From Candidatus Bathyarchaeota archaeon (lineage in GTDB: Archaea > Thermoproteota > Bathyarchaeia > RBG-16-48-13 > GCA-020355125), in NCBI GenBank assembly GCA_026014905.1, contig JAOZHK010000110.1, forward strand, positions 1 to 21,796: 21,796 nucleotides of DNA. The letters run 5' to 3'. Position numbers and translations under genes: made by a program. The notes below the pieces were generated by a model. That model was not told where the DNA came from. It did no database searches and saw only the letters and a program-made list of their open reading frames with translations. Numbering within the stretch: position 1 is the first letter of the stretch; every line of letters starts with the position of its first letter. Positions 8,139 to 14,383 of this stretch are shown piece after piece.

Positions 8139-9011
8139 ATGCAGCTGAAAAGCTATTTCACAATCAGCAGTGTTGTTGTGATGTGGGGTATGTCATTTAT
8201 CCTTCTAAAGCTGGGCTTAGATACTATTACGCCTCTATCAATAGCATTATTTCGGTTCCTTCTTCTTTTCCCTCTAATTCTCAGTCGACTCTACCACCAC
8301 CGCAAAGGGCTGTTGAGTCGTGTCCGAAGGGACTGGAAACGTTTTTCCTTCCTCGGGCTTACTGGTGTTACGCTTTATCATGTCTTTCAAAACTATGGCC
8401 TCTCATATACAACAGCTTCGAATGCAAGCTTGATAATTTCTACTAACCCGATTTTGATTGCAGTATTGGATCACATCAGCAACCACGAATCGGTGAATCG
8501 ATATCAGGTTTTGAGTATTTTACTAGCTTTTTTCGGGGTAATCCTCGTGATTCGCCCTCTTCACTGGGCGCTTAATCCCGTGGGAGTTTTTGGTGATATT
8601 CTCACAGTGGGATCTGCAGCAAGCTGGGCTCTATACTCAGTCTATAGTAGACCCATGGTGGCTCATTATAGCGTGGAACAAGTTACGTGGATTACTATTT
8701 TATTCGGAACAGTTTACTTATTCCCTATAACCTTTCTCGTTGAAACCCCTCAAATACCCTCGTCGCTCTGGATTTGGACATTACTGTTAGTCTTGAGCTT
8801 TTTATGCTCTGGTCTTGCCTATTTTTTTTGGAGTAAAGCCTTGAAAGAACTCTCTCCAACTCGAGCGGGAGTGTTCCTTTATTTTCTTCCTGTGATCTCT
8901 GTTAGTTTAGCTAGCGTAGTCCTTGGGGAAGTTGTTGATTCTTTGTTTTTAGTGGGTGCAAGCTTCGTCATCACTGGCGTTTACTTAACTCAGAGATTCT
9001 CGAGGGATTGA
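8139..9011 (+). CDS. EamA/DMT-superfamily transporter (10 TM)
   Basis: 290-aa integral membrane protein with the duplicated EamA architecture: two repeats of five hydrophobic segments (about 6-140 and 150-283). Recognisable features are the opening VVVMWGMSFILLKLGLD, FRFLLLFPL with the repeat-1 Arg, the NYGLSYTTASNASLI segment near 85-100, the second-repeat AASWALYSVYSRP (near 158-170), and the closing KALKELSPTRAGVFLYFLPV then ASVVLGE. Drug/metabolite transporters of this group usually export or import amino acids or small metabolites, which would suit the amino-acid theme; the substrate is unknown. ATG 8139 is the natural start because the first helix begins just after it, though no strong ribosome-binding site is seen. 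Confidence 0.9.
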   Translation: MQLKSYFTISSVVVMWGMSFILLKLGLDTITPLSIALFRFLLLFPLILSRLYHHRKGLLSRVRRDWKRFSFLGLTGVTLYHVFQNYGLSYTTASNASLIISTNPILIAVLDHISNHESVNRYQVLSILLAFFGVILVIRPLHWALNPVGVFGDILTVGSAASWALYSVYSRPMVAHYSVEQVTWITILFGTVYLFPITFLVETPQIPSSLWIWTLLLVLSFLCSGLAYFFWSKALKELSPTRAGVFLYFLPVISVSLASVVLGEVVDSLFLVGASFVITGVYLTQRFSRD

Positions 9012-9047
9012 TACACGCAGTACAATGCACACGTCATGTTAGAAGGA

Positions 9048-9059
9048 TACGCGCGCGTA
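9048..9059. repeat. CGCG palindrome upstream of the flavin-reductase gene
   Basis: TACGCGCGCGTA is a perfect 12-base palindrome of strictly alternating pyrimidine and purine, in the 149-base gap between the transporter and the flavin-reductase-like gene. It is one of several such elements found in intergenic DNA here. It could be an operator or a Z-DNA-prone site. Confidence 0.6.
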
Positions 9060-9160
9060 GGGTTTCTGCGTGTCTCACCAAGTAATGACCCATACTTATT
9101 TCTCAGAGAATGGTGGTAGTAAACTACATAAGAAAATATCGATACTTAGCGTGAGGAGAC

Positions 9161-9712
9161 ATGGTTAAAAAAAGAGTTCCAATTAATGTCTCGGTGGGAC
9201 ATCTGGTTGCACCGAAACCTACAGCACTCATAACTTGCCAAGATACTAAAGGGAAAGCAAATATTATTGCAATCGCTGCCATCACAGTTGTATCTCATCG
9301 CCCTCCTATTTTTATGATTGCCGTTCGGGAAGATAGGTTTTCCCACGATCTTATTCAGGATTCTGGAGAATTTGTGATTAATATGCCGACTGCAGACCAG
9401 ATTGAAGCCACGCATCTCTGTGGGCGAATCAGTGGTCGAACCTGTGATAAGTTTCAAGCGAGCGCACTCACCCGAATATCTGCTAGTGAAGTGCAAGCAC
9501 CACTCATCCATGAATGCCCGATAAATATTGAATGCAAAGTCGTAGAAACAGCACGACCTGGGACTCACACATTATTCTTTGGCGAAGCCGTTGCAGTCCA
9601 TGTTGAAGATAAACTGTTTAATGGTGTCAAGATAGACCTCACCCGCTATCCTACCATTCTATTCAATTACACTGAATATCGTGCACCCACACAGATCCTA
9701 AAACAATTATAA
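9161..9712 (+). CDS. Flavin reductase-like FMN-binding split-barrel protein
   Basis: 183-aa protein of the flavin_reduct family (split beta-barrel binding FMN). Typical blocks are the opening VGHLVAPKPTALITCQDTKGKANI, which leads into the FMN phosphate region (KANIIAIAAITVVSHRPPIFMIAV), HDLIQDSGEFVINMP, CGRISGRTCDKFQ and the HTLFFGEAVAVHVED strand. Homologues are NAD(P)H:flavin oxidoreductases or flavoredoxin-like electron carriers in anaerobes. The start at 9161 is fixed by GAGGAG at 9153-9158. It converges with the AOR operon across the hairpin at 9720-9773. A role as an electron carrier is possible but unproven. Confidence 0.88.
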   Translation: MVKKRVPINVSVGHLVAPKPTALITCQDTKGKANIIAIAAITVVSHRPPIFMIAVREDRFSHDLIQDSGEFVINMPTADQIEATHLCGRISGRTCDKFQASALTRISASEVQAPLIHECPINIECKVVETARPGTHTLFFGEAVAVHVEDKLFNGVKIDLTRYPTILFNYTEYRAPTQILKQL

Positions 9713-9719
9713 AAAATGG

Positions 9720-9773
9720 CCTCTCTACACGCGCGTATAAATTGAATGAGAAATACTCGCGCGTGTATGGAGG
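9720..9773. terminator. Long hairpin between convergent genes, probable bidirectional terminator
   Basis: CCTCTCTACACGCGCG (9720-9735) pairs with CGCGCGTGTATGGAGG (9758-9773): a perfect 10-bp inner stem, one C/T mismatch, then five more pairs (one T-G), around a 22-base loop. It lies between the stops of the flavin-reductase gene (9712) and the AOR gene (9797), facing each other. Both arms are copies of the TACACGCGCGTA-type element seen elsewhere. It could end transcription from both sides or bind a protein. Confidence 0.6.
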
Positions 9774-9796
9774 ATATGAAGAGGCTACTAAATGCT

Positions 9797-11626
9797 TTAT
9801 GTGCTTAAGTCAACCACTCTGCTGAGTTCAGGGATTACGAAGTCAAGCTCCAGGTTTTTCAGGGTCGTACGTGTAGGAATTCCTCGGGAGTCACAACCAC
9901 GTGCAGTATACCAGGCTTGCTTATCCTCCTCAAACTGTTGCCGATCATAGAGTGCCGCCGGGGTCCCCGCTTTGGGACCTTGAGTTAACGGTTCTGTGAA
10001 GACACGTTCTGGGAGGATGTCATCTCTTTCAGGTAGTAACCCATGTTTGATGTTCCAGGCACGTTCAAGGATGATGATTCGATGTGCATATTGATTCCAT
10101 TCTTCTTGGTTAGTGAAGTACTGCCAACCAGTTGCTGCGGTTAATGCATGGCCAATTGTTTCTGGATCGAGATATCGCACATTCCGAATGCAAAGCGTTA
10201 ATCCATCAGCAATAGCAAAATTATCTTGTCCTTCAATCGTGGTCCCATAAAGATGAACTCCACCCCGATCTGACATCACATAGCAGAAGGTTTCTCGCTG
10301 ATCACGGTTATTGCCTGCACCGCCGACCCCCCATTCAACGCCTTTACAATGCATCGCAAATTTGTCAGAGTTTTGACCGACCTTTCGTGAGGCTAGGCGA
10401 ATGCCTTCAGCTAGGAGATCTCCGATGCCTTCCCGATTCACAATTTTCTTTACCATTTCGAACATGGCGTCGATATTACCCCAAGTTAATTCTACACCAT
10501 CTAAATCTTCAAGAGTTAGTAGACCTTTTTCATAGCACTCCATGACCCATGACAGGGTGTTTCCAGTTGAAATCGAGTCTAATCCCATAGCATCGAGAAA
10601 AGAGCTTAACGCATAGACTCCGTTGGGATCTGTGACCATGCAATTAGGATGGAGAAGATCGGTTGAATCATAGTCAGGGATATCAAAGGTTCCAGCCCAT
10701 GTTCCTTCTCGAATAATTCCGAGTTGATTGCAGGGCGTTGAGCATCCATAGCATCCACGATTTTTTACTCGGCATCGGCTTTCCCATTGAAGTGGGCCTC
10801 CTGTCTCAATCGCATCGCCCCAAAACGCTTCACGCCAATTTTTCAGCGGGCCAGTCGAGGAATCACTCGACGTAATATTCGCTGTCGTTGATCCCCATCG
10901 TTTTCGTCCATAAAGATATGTCGGGTCGCTTCGTAATTTATGGTAGACGATATCTTCAAGCATAAGCAGAGAATCAATATCCGCAACAGGAATCTCCAAG
11001 GTCCCGCGGACGGCAATCGCTTTCAGGTTTTTCGAACCCATCACTGCACCCCCCCCACAGCGGGACCCAGAATAAAAGAATTCTTGGTTAATACATGCAT
11101 ATCGCACCAGTTGTTCTCCTGCGGGGCCTATCTGAAGAACCCGTACATGGGGATCCACCTCTTTTTTCAAACGGACCTCTGTTTCAAAGATTGAGCTTCC
11201 CCACAAGTGTTGTGCACTCCGAATTTCCGCTTCACCATTTGAAATGAACACATAAACGGGTTTTTCGGCTTTTCCGCTCACAATAACGCCGTCAAAGCCG
11301 GCGAATTTGAGCTCGGGCCCCCAGTTTCCTCCCGTTGAAGTGTGTCCCATAAGGTTTAAATCCGTTGTAGTAGCTGCGAGGGGCGATTTAAACCGGATAA
11401 TTGTGCGATTTCCACTCAGTAGTCCTGTGAGTGGACCAGTGAAAAACATGATCTGATTCTGTGGACTGAAGCCTTGGGTTTCGGGACTCAATCGATCCCA
11501 TAACAATTTCGTCATGATTCCACGCGCACCGATCAAGCGTTGCGCGTCCAGTTCATTCATGGCAATACTTCGAGTACTGTTAGTTGACAAATCAACATCT
11601 AAGATCTTTCCAGCATATCCCTTCAT
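9797..11626 (-). CDS. Tungsten aldehyde:ferredoxin oxidoreductase (AOR family), copy 1
   Basis: 609-aa AOR-family enzyme, full length, expected to bind bis-pyranopterin tungsten and one [4Fe-4S] cluster and to oxidise aldehydes to acids with ferredoxin as acceptor. The N-terminal AOR_N domain runs from MKGYAGKILDVDLST to SRCGGGAVMGSKNLKAIAV (about 188-207). Cluster ligands C292, C295 and C299 are in CYGCSTPC; the fourth, C479, is in LTLCIRN. These match the Pyrococcus AOR spacing. The segment that reads PEYE in most relatives is PDYD here (about 317-320), replacing a conserved active-site Glu by Asp. I chose ATG 11626 because it overlaps the ferredoxin stop as ATGA, with GGAAGGTGG just upstream; GTG 11635 is a longer alternative. 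The overlap couples it to its ferredoxin subunit. Substrate unknown. Confidence 0.93.
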   Translation of the reverse strand: MKGYAGKILDVDLSTNSTRSIAMNELDAQRLIGARGIMTKLLWDRLSPETQGFSPQNQIMFFTGPLTGLLSGNRTIIRFKSPLAATTTDLNLMGHTSTGGNWGPELKFAGFDGVIVSGKAEKPVYVFISNGEAEIRSAQHLWGSSIFETEVRLKKEVDPHVRVLQIGPAGEQLVRYACINQEFFYSGSRCGGGAVMGSKNLKAIAVRGTLEIPVADIDSLLMLEDIVYHKLRSDPTYLYGRKRWGSTTANITSSDSSTGPLKNWREAFWGDAIETGGPLQWESRCRVKNRGCYGCSTPCNQLGIIREGTWAGTFDIPDYDSTDLLHPNCMVTDPNGVYALSSFLDAMGLDSISTGNTLSWVMECYEKGLLTLEDLDGVELTWGNIDAMFEMVKKIVNREGIGDLLAEGIRLASRKVGQNSDKFAMHCKGVEWGVGGAGNNRDQRETFCYVMSDRGGVHLYGTTIEGQDNFAIADGLTLCIRNVRYLDPETIGHALTAATGWQYFTNQEEWNQYAHRIIILERAWNIKHGLLPERDDILPERVFTEPLTQGPKAGTPAALYDRQQFEEDKQAWYTARGCDSRGIPTRTTLKNLELDFVIPELSRVVDLST

Positions 11627-12165
11627 TTTTTCCACCTTCCATTCTGCACATTTTTTTCTACGGGATAAAATTGATCCGCGATTCGTTCAGCGATCAGTTC
11701 TGGAGGTTTCGCTAATCGCTTCGAAAATCGTGAAAGAAGTAAAAAGTGCAAAACATTTGATGGACAATATCTCGCGCATTGCGGATCCCCATCACAGAGA
11801 TCACAGATCTGGGCAATCCCTGTCTGAGGATTGAAGGTTATACAGCCTCCACGTCCTGCGTCAATACAAGCTTGATTACAACGACCACATTGCGTACACA
11901 GGTCTGGATTCACCTTCATGAGGTAGGCAGCTCCGTCATAAGTCAGAGCTTCCGTAGGGCACGCGTTAACGCAGGGACGATCCTCACAATACTGACATAC
12001 AATTGGGACATCTATCGGTCCAGGATAGAATTGATACACTCTGATACGAGCAAAAGCGGGGTTATACCGCTTTTCATGACGTAAGGCACATACTTTCTCG
12101 CAAATCCGGCAGCCACTACAGCCGGGAAGATTATGATCCACATATATTTGCATTGGATTATCCAT
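11623..12165 (-). CDS. Four-cluster ferredoxin, AOR electron-transfer subunit
   Basis: 180-aa polyferredoxin of the HycB/DmsB type. Four cysteine blocks are visible: CSGCRICEKVC, CQYCEDRPCVNAC, CTQCGRCNQAC and CDLCDGDPQCARYC, giving 16 Cys and room for four [4Fe-4S] clusters. It ends with a charged tail (about 145-180). Overlapping the AOR gene by 4 bases, it is most likely the dedicated electron acceptor or beta subunit of that enzyme, passing electrons to ferredoxin or a membrane acceptor. ATG 12165 is preceded by AAGGTGA (12177-12171). GTG 12174 and ATG 12153 are alternatives, the last fitting a leaderless transcript from the TATA-like box at 12192-12181. No Tat signal is seen, so it is cytoplasmic. 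Confidence 0.9.
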   Translation of the reverse strand: MDNPMQIYVDHNLPGCSGCRICEKVCALRHEKRYNPAFARIRVYQFYPGPIDVPIVCQYCEDRPCVNACPTEALTYDGAAYLMKVNPDLCTQCGRCNQACIDAGRGGCITFNPQTGIAQICDLCDGDPQCARYCPSNVLHFLLLSRFSKRLAKPPELIAERIADQFYPVEKNVQNGRWKK

Positions 12166-12180
12166 CAAGCTCACCTTAAG

Positions 12181-12214
12181 GTATATTTTAAGAATGTGCC
12201 ATAAACTATTAAAG
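12181..12214. promoter_or_regulatory. Divergent promoter region of ferredoxin-AOR operon and GGG-terminal protein
   Basis: On the minus strand CTTAAAATATAC (12192-12181) and CTTTAATAG (12214-12206) are TATA-like; on the plus strand TATTAAAG (12207-12214) is. Only 89 bases separate the two start codons, so both directions probably fire from this stretch and may be co-regulated. Confidence 0.45.
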
Positions 12215-12254
12215 TGTTCATTTCCTCCATTCCAAGAGATTTCCTTTGGGCATC

Positions 12255-12494
12255 ATGACAACCATACAAGTCATGCGTCATCTATTAAAAGAATGGCGTC
12301 TACCAGATTCGATGACCATTTCATGGAATCCTCATAATGTTTTCGAAGTTGCGCATGCCACAGATAAGTTTCACGAATATCTTCAAGATGGCTGGATGGC
12401 ATTCCGTGATGAACCCTCTGGAAGAACGCAAATCTTCACATTTGACCCTTCGATTAATCGTATTCTCTTGATTCCGCCCTTGGGTGGAGGATAA
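12255..12494 (+). CDS. Small protein with ubiquitin-like/MoaD-like GGG C-terminus (candidate sulfur carrier)
   Basis: A 79-aa protein ending FDPSINRILLIPPLGGG at the stop codon. The IPP-x-GG(G) end closely resembles the tails of beta-grasp carriers (MoaD, ThiS, SAMP), whose terminal Gly-Gly is adenylated by an E1-like enzyme and then thiocarboxylated or conjugated. Size (MoaD is about 80 aa) and position fit: it is divergent from the ferredoxin-AOR operon, and AOR needs a pyranopterin whose dithiolene sulfur comes from a MoaD-type carrier. Against this, the N-terminal part (HATDKFHEYLQDGWMAF region) does not show a clear MoaD pattern, and no E1/MoeB gene is in the window. ATG 12255 is the natural start (TTG 12246 adds three residues). 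Gene likely; function inferred. Confidence 0.6.
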   Translation: MTTIQVMRHLLKEWRLPDSMTISWNPHNVFEVAHATDKFHEYLQDGWMAFRDEPSGRTQIFTFDPSINRILLIPPLGGG

Positions 12495-12816
12495 AATGTC
12501 TGCACAGATTTTTTTAGATTTTTATTACTGAAGAAAAAACGTTATTAAATCTTCATAAATTTTTAATCTCCTATTGAAAAAGAGCTCTGTGTCTTCGGTG
12601 TTGATTTGGTTCTGCGTATGTAAATCCCATGGTGTGTCTCACTCTTCCTCTGTCAAGAGAGAGCCAAAAGAGTCGAATAATTTGGGTGATGCGCTACCAG
12701 CTCACCGGGGACACGCGTTCTCATTTTAGCTACGGCTGGCTGATGGAATTACCCGTGAGATACCTTAGGGTTCCTGAACCCAGATTCTTACCGTGTACGT
12801 GCACGCAGTTATGTTG
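12495..12816. other. 322-base stretch without a convincing gene; possible structured RNA
   Basis: The left part (to about 12600) is A/T-rich and holds the T-run terminator and a TATA-like CATAAATTTTTAA near 12560. The right part (about 12690-12816) is richer in G/C and folds well by eye: CCAGC/GCTGG enclosing the hairpin GGGGAC-ACGC-GTTCTC, then GGGTT-CCTG-AACCC, then CGTG-TACGTG-CACG, then TCAGC-TTTC-GCTGA at the end of the M81 gene. A 75-codon open frame starts at 12629 but runs into the M81 gene antisense and looks unlike a protein. It may be an ncRNA, a decayed element, or chance pairing. Confidence 0.35.
12509..12523 (+). terminator. Oligo-T terminator of the small GGG-protein gene
   Basis: A run of seven T (12509-12515) and one of five T (12519-12523), 15-29 bases after the stop codon. 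Archaeal oligo-T termination would end the transcript here, making the small gene monocistronic. Confidence 0.5.
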
Positions 12817-14283
12817 TCAGCTTTCGCTGAAGGGCCACATTGGACGCGGGATATGATGAAAGGTAAACAAACTTAGATTCGGGCTAGTGATGCCAGGCGC
12901 ATCAACCTCGATCACTTCTTTTGCATAAGGTTCATACGCTGCCCGGAAATGTCCACGAGATTTTAGCACAAGAATTTTTTTATCAAAGGGTTCAATGCCA
13001 TGTCGACGAAAGATCTCTGGATCATTTGGTGCATGACTTTTCTCCGTTAAAATGATCTCAATTCCTGCTGCATCAATAACCGCAGTTTTCCCTACATTCA
13101 CTTGCATACCTGCGCGTGCTGCTTTATTAACAAAGATTCCGTCAGTTAGAGTTTTAACTACTCCTGAGACCTGAATAGGTTGACCGTGATGTTGATCAGT
13201 CTTTCCTCCAATAATCGTGGAGAACTGCTCGCCGATTCCCACTTCCATCGCATGTTTCACAGCGGCGGGGTCTTTAATAATAGCAAATCCTACATCTTTT
13301 ACTTCAGATTCCAAGAGTTGTTGGAGAATTTCTGTACCATCACCCGGTGCACCCCCGCCAGGGTTGTCCGACACATCTGCAAGAATGATTGGCCCCTCTT
13401 CTGCGCTTTGTGCTCTTTGGACAGCGGCATCAACACTTACAAGAGCTTTCAAAAAGTCTCCTCGACACTTCCACATTGCAGATCCCAATTTATCACTGAT
13501 CTGGTGCGCTAGTTCTCTATTATTCTCCGTGACAACAACGATGCTAGATCCAACTCGTGCAACATCGGCATAGGGGAAACCCCCAAATATTGATACATTT
13601 ATCACTTGAGGACTGTCCTCTATGGTCTTTGCTTGCTCAAAAAGGTTAACCATAGGACCTTCTGTTGTTCGCATATTAATCGTGGGAGGCATCATAGGAA
13701 GCTTAGTAAAAGCGGTGGTAGGGTGACACTTACCTTCTAACGTAGCAACCAAGCAGTTTGCGGCTTCAATGCCTCGATCAAACTGATCTACATGAGGATT
13801 CGTATTATAACCAAATATTGCATCCGCCTGTGAAATTATTTGTTCAGAGACTAATGCATGGAGGTCCAATGTGCAGATGATGGGGATCGATTGTCCTAAA
13901 GATAAGCGAAGCATCTGTAACAAATTACCTTCAGCTTCGGGAACGTCCTGAGCGACCATCGCTCCATGTAATGACAATAACATTCCATCAAGATCGCTTT
14001 CTGCTCGCGCTCCCTCAACGATTTTCTGACAAATTAATCGATAATCTTCATAAACTAAAGGACCAGAGGGTGTAGCACTCGCAGCTAGCGTTGGCACTAC
14101 ATCTATATGATGGTCCCGTAGTATCGCGAGAAATCCACCTAACTCAGTCTGAGTATTACTATATACTTCATAGATTTCTTGTCCATAACATGGATTAAAA
14201 TCTGTTATTTGGGTTTCGACACGACTAAATGTATTCGTTTCATGACTCATCCGGGCGATAGCTACTTTCAACGTGAAGCTCAC
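12817..14283 (-). CDS. M81 family metallopeptidase (microcystinase C / MlrC-like)
   Basis: About 488 aa, close to the usual 480-510 of MlrC homologues, which cleave small peptides including linearised microcystin, and other amide substrates. Blocks: N-terminal VAIARMSHETNTFS (His of HETN), SATPSGPLVYEDY, LLSLHGAMVAQDV, CTLDLHALVS (zinc-binding Asp/His pair), FGYNTNPHVD, then the MlrC C-terminal domain starting LADVSDNPGGGAPGDGT, with KTDQHHGQP and LKSRGHFRAAYEP near the end. I prefer GTG 14283, right before the first beta strand; TTG 14328 would add 15 residues that read as non-domain sequence. It is divergent from the second AOR gene and near two amidohydrolases, fitting peptide or N-acyl amino-acid scavenging. 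Actual substrate unknown; microcystin is unlikely to be the natural one. Confidence 0.9.
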   Translation of the reverse strand: MSFTLKVAIARMSHETNTFSRVETQITDFNPCYGQEIYEVYSNTQTELGGFLAILRDHHIDVVPTLAASATPSGPLVYEDYRLICQKIVEGARAESDLDGMLLSLHGAMVAQDVPEAEGNLLQMLRLSLGQSIPIICTLDLHALVSEQIISQADAIFGYNTNPHVDQFDRGIEAANCLVATLEGKCHPTTAFTKLPMMPPTINMRTTEGPMVNLFEQAKTIEDSPQVINVSIFGGFPYADVARVGSSIVVVTENNRELAHQISDKLGSAMWKCRGDFLKALVSVDAAVQRAQSAEEGPIILADVSDNPGGGAPGDGTEILQQLLESEVKDVGFAIIKDPAAVKHAMEVGIGEQFSTIIGGKTDQHHGQPIQVSGVVKTLTDGIFVNKAARAGMQVNVGKTAVIDAAGIEIILTEKSHAPNDPEIFRRHGIEPFDKKILVLKSRGHFRAAYEPYAKEVIEVDAPGITSPNLSLFTFHHIPRPMWPFSES

Positions 14284-14321
14284 TGATCGATTATCCAATC
14301 CGTTATTCCTTTTAACACTTT

Positions 14322-14338
14322 CGCGCAAGGCTTAAATG
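14322..14338 (+). promoter_or_regulatory. Promoter of the second AOR gene with CGCG element
   Basis: CTTAAATG (14331-14338) is a TATA-like box that would start transcription near 14360, a short leader before ATG 14384. CGCGC (14322-14326) sits immediately upstream, the same order seen before the cupin gene and the ThDP enzyme gene. Confidence 0.4.
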
Positions 14339-14383
14339 ATCAACATTGCTATCATTCCACCACGGATGAATGAGGGTTCGAAA

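Noticed and set aside
8129..8446. 105-codon plus-strand open frame
   Set aside because: Shadow of the EamA transporter in another frame; the transporter frame has regular hydrophobic helices.
9146..9568. 140-codon minus-strand open frame
   Set aside because: Antisense to the flavin-reductase-like gene, whose motifs and GAGGAG site are clear.
12765..12785. GGGTTCCTGAACCC considered as a tRNA T-arm
   Set aside because: The loop is too short, and no acceptor, anticodon or D-arm is found around it.
12629..12856. A 75-codon plus-strand open frame after the small GGG-terminal gene
   Set aside because: No recognisable family, no ribosome-binding site, overlaps the 3' end of the M81 gene antisense, and its bases fold into hairpins better than they read as protein.
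13217..13573. 118-codon plus-strand open frame
   Set aside because: Antisense to the M81 peptidase gene; no ribosome-binding site and no known domain.
14336..14383. Sixteen-residue N-terminal extension of the second AOR
   Set aside because: Other AORs begin at the GYAGK strand; GAGGG precedes ATG 14384, and a TATA-like box overlaps the start of the extension.
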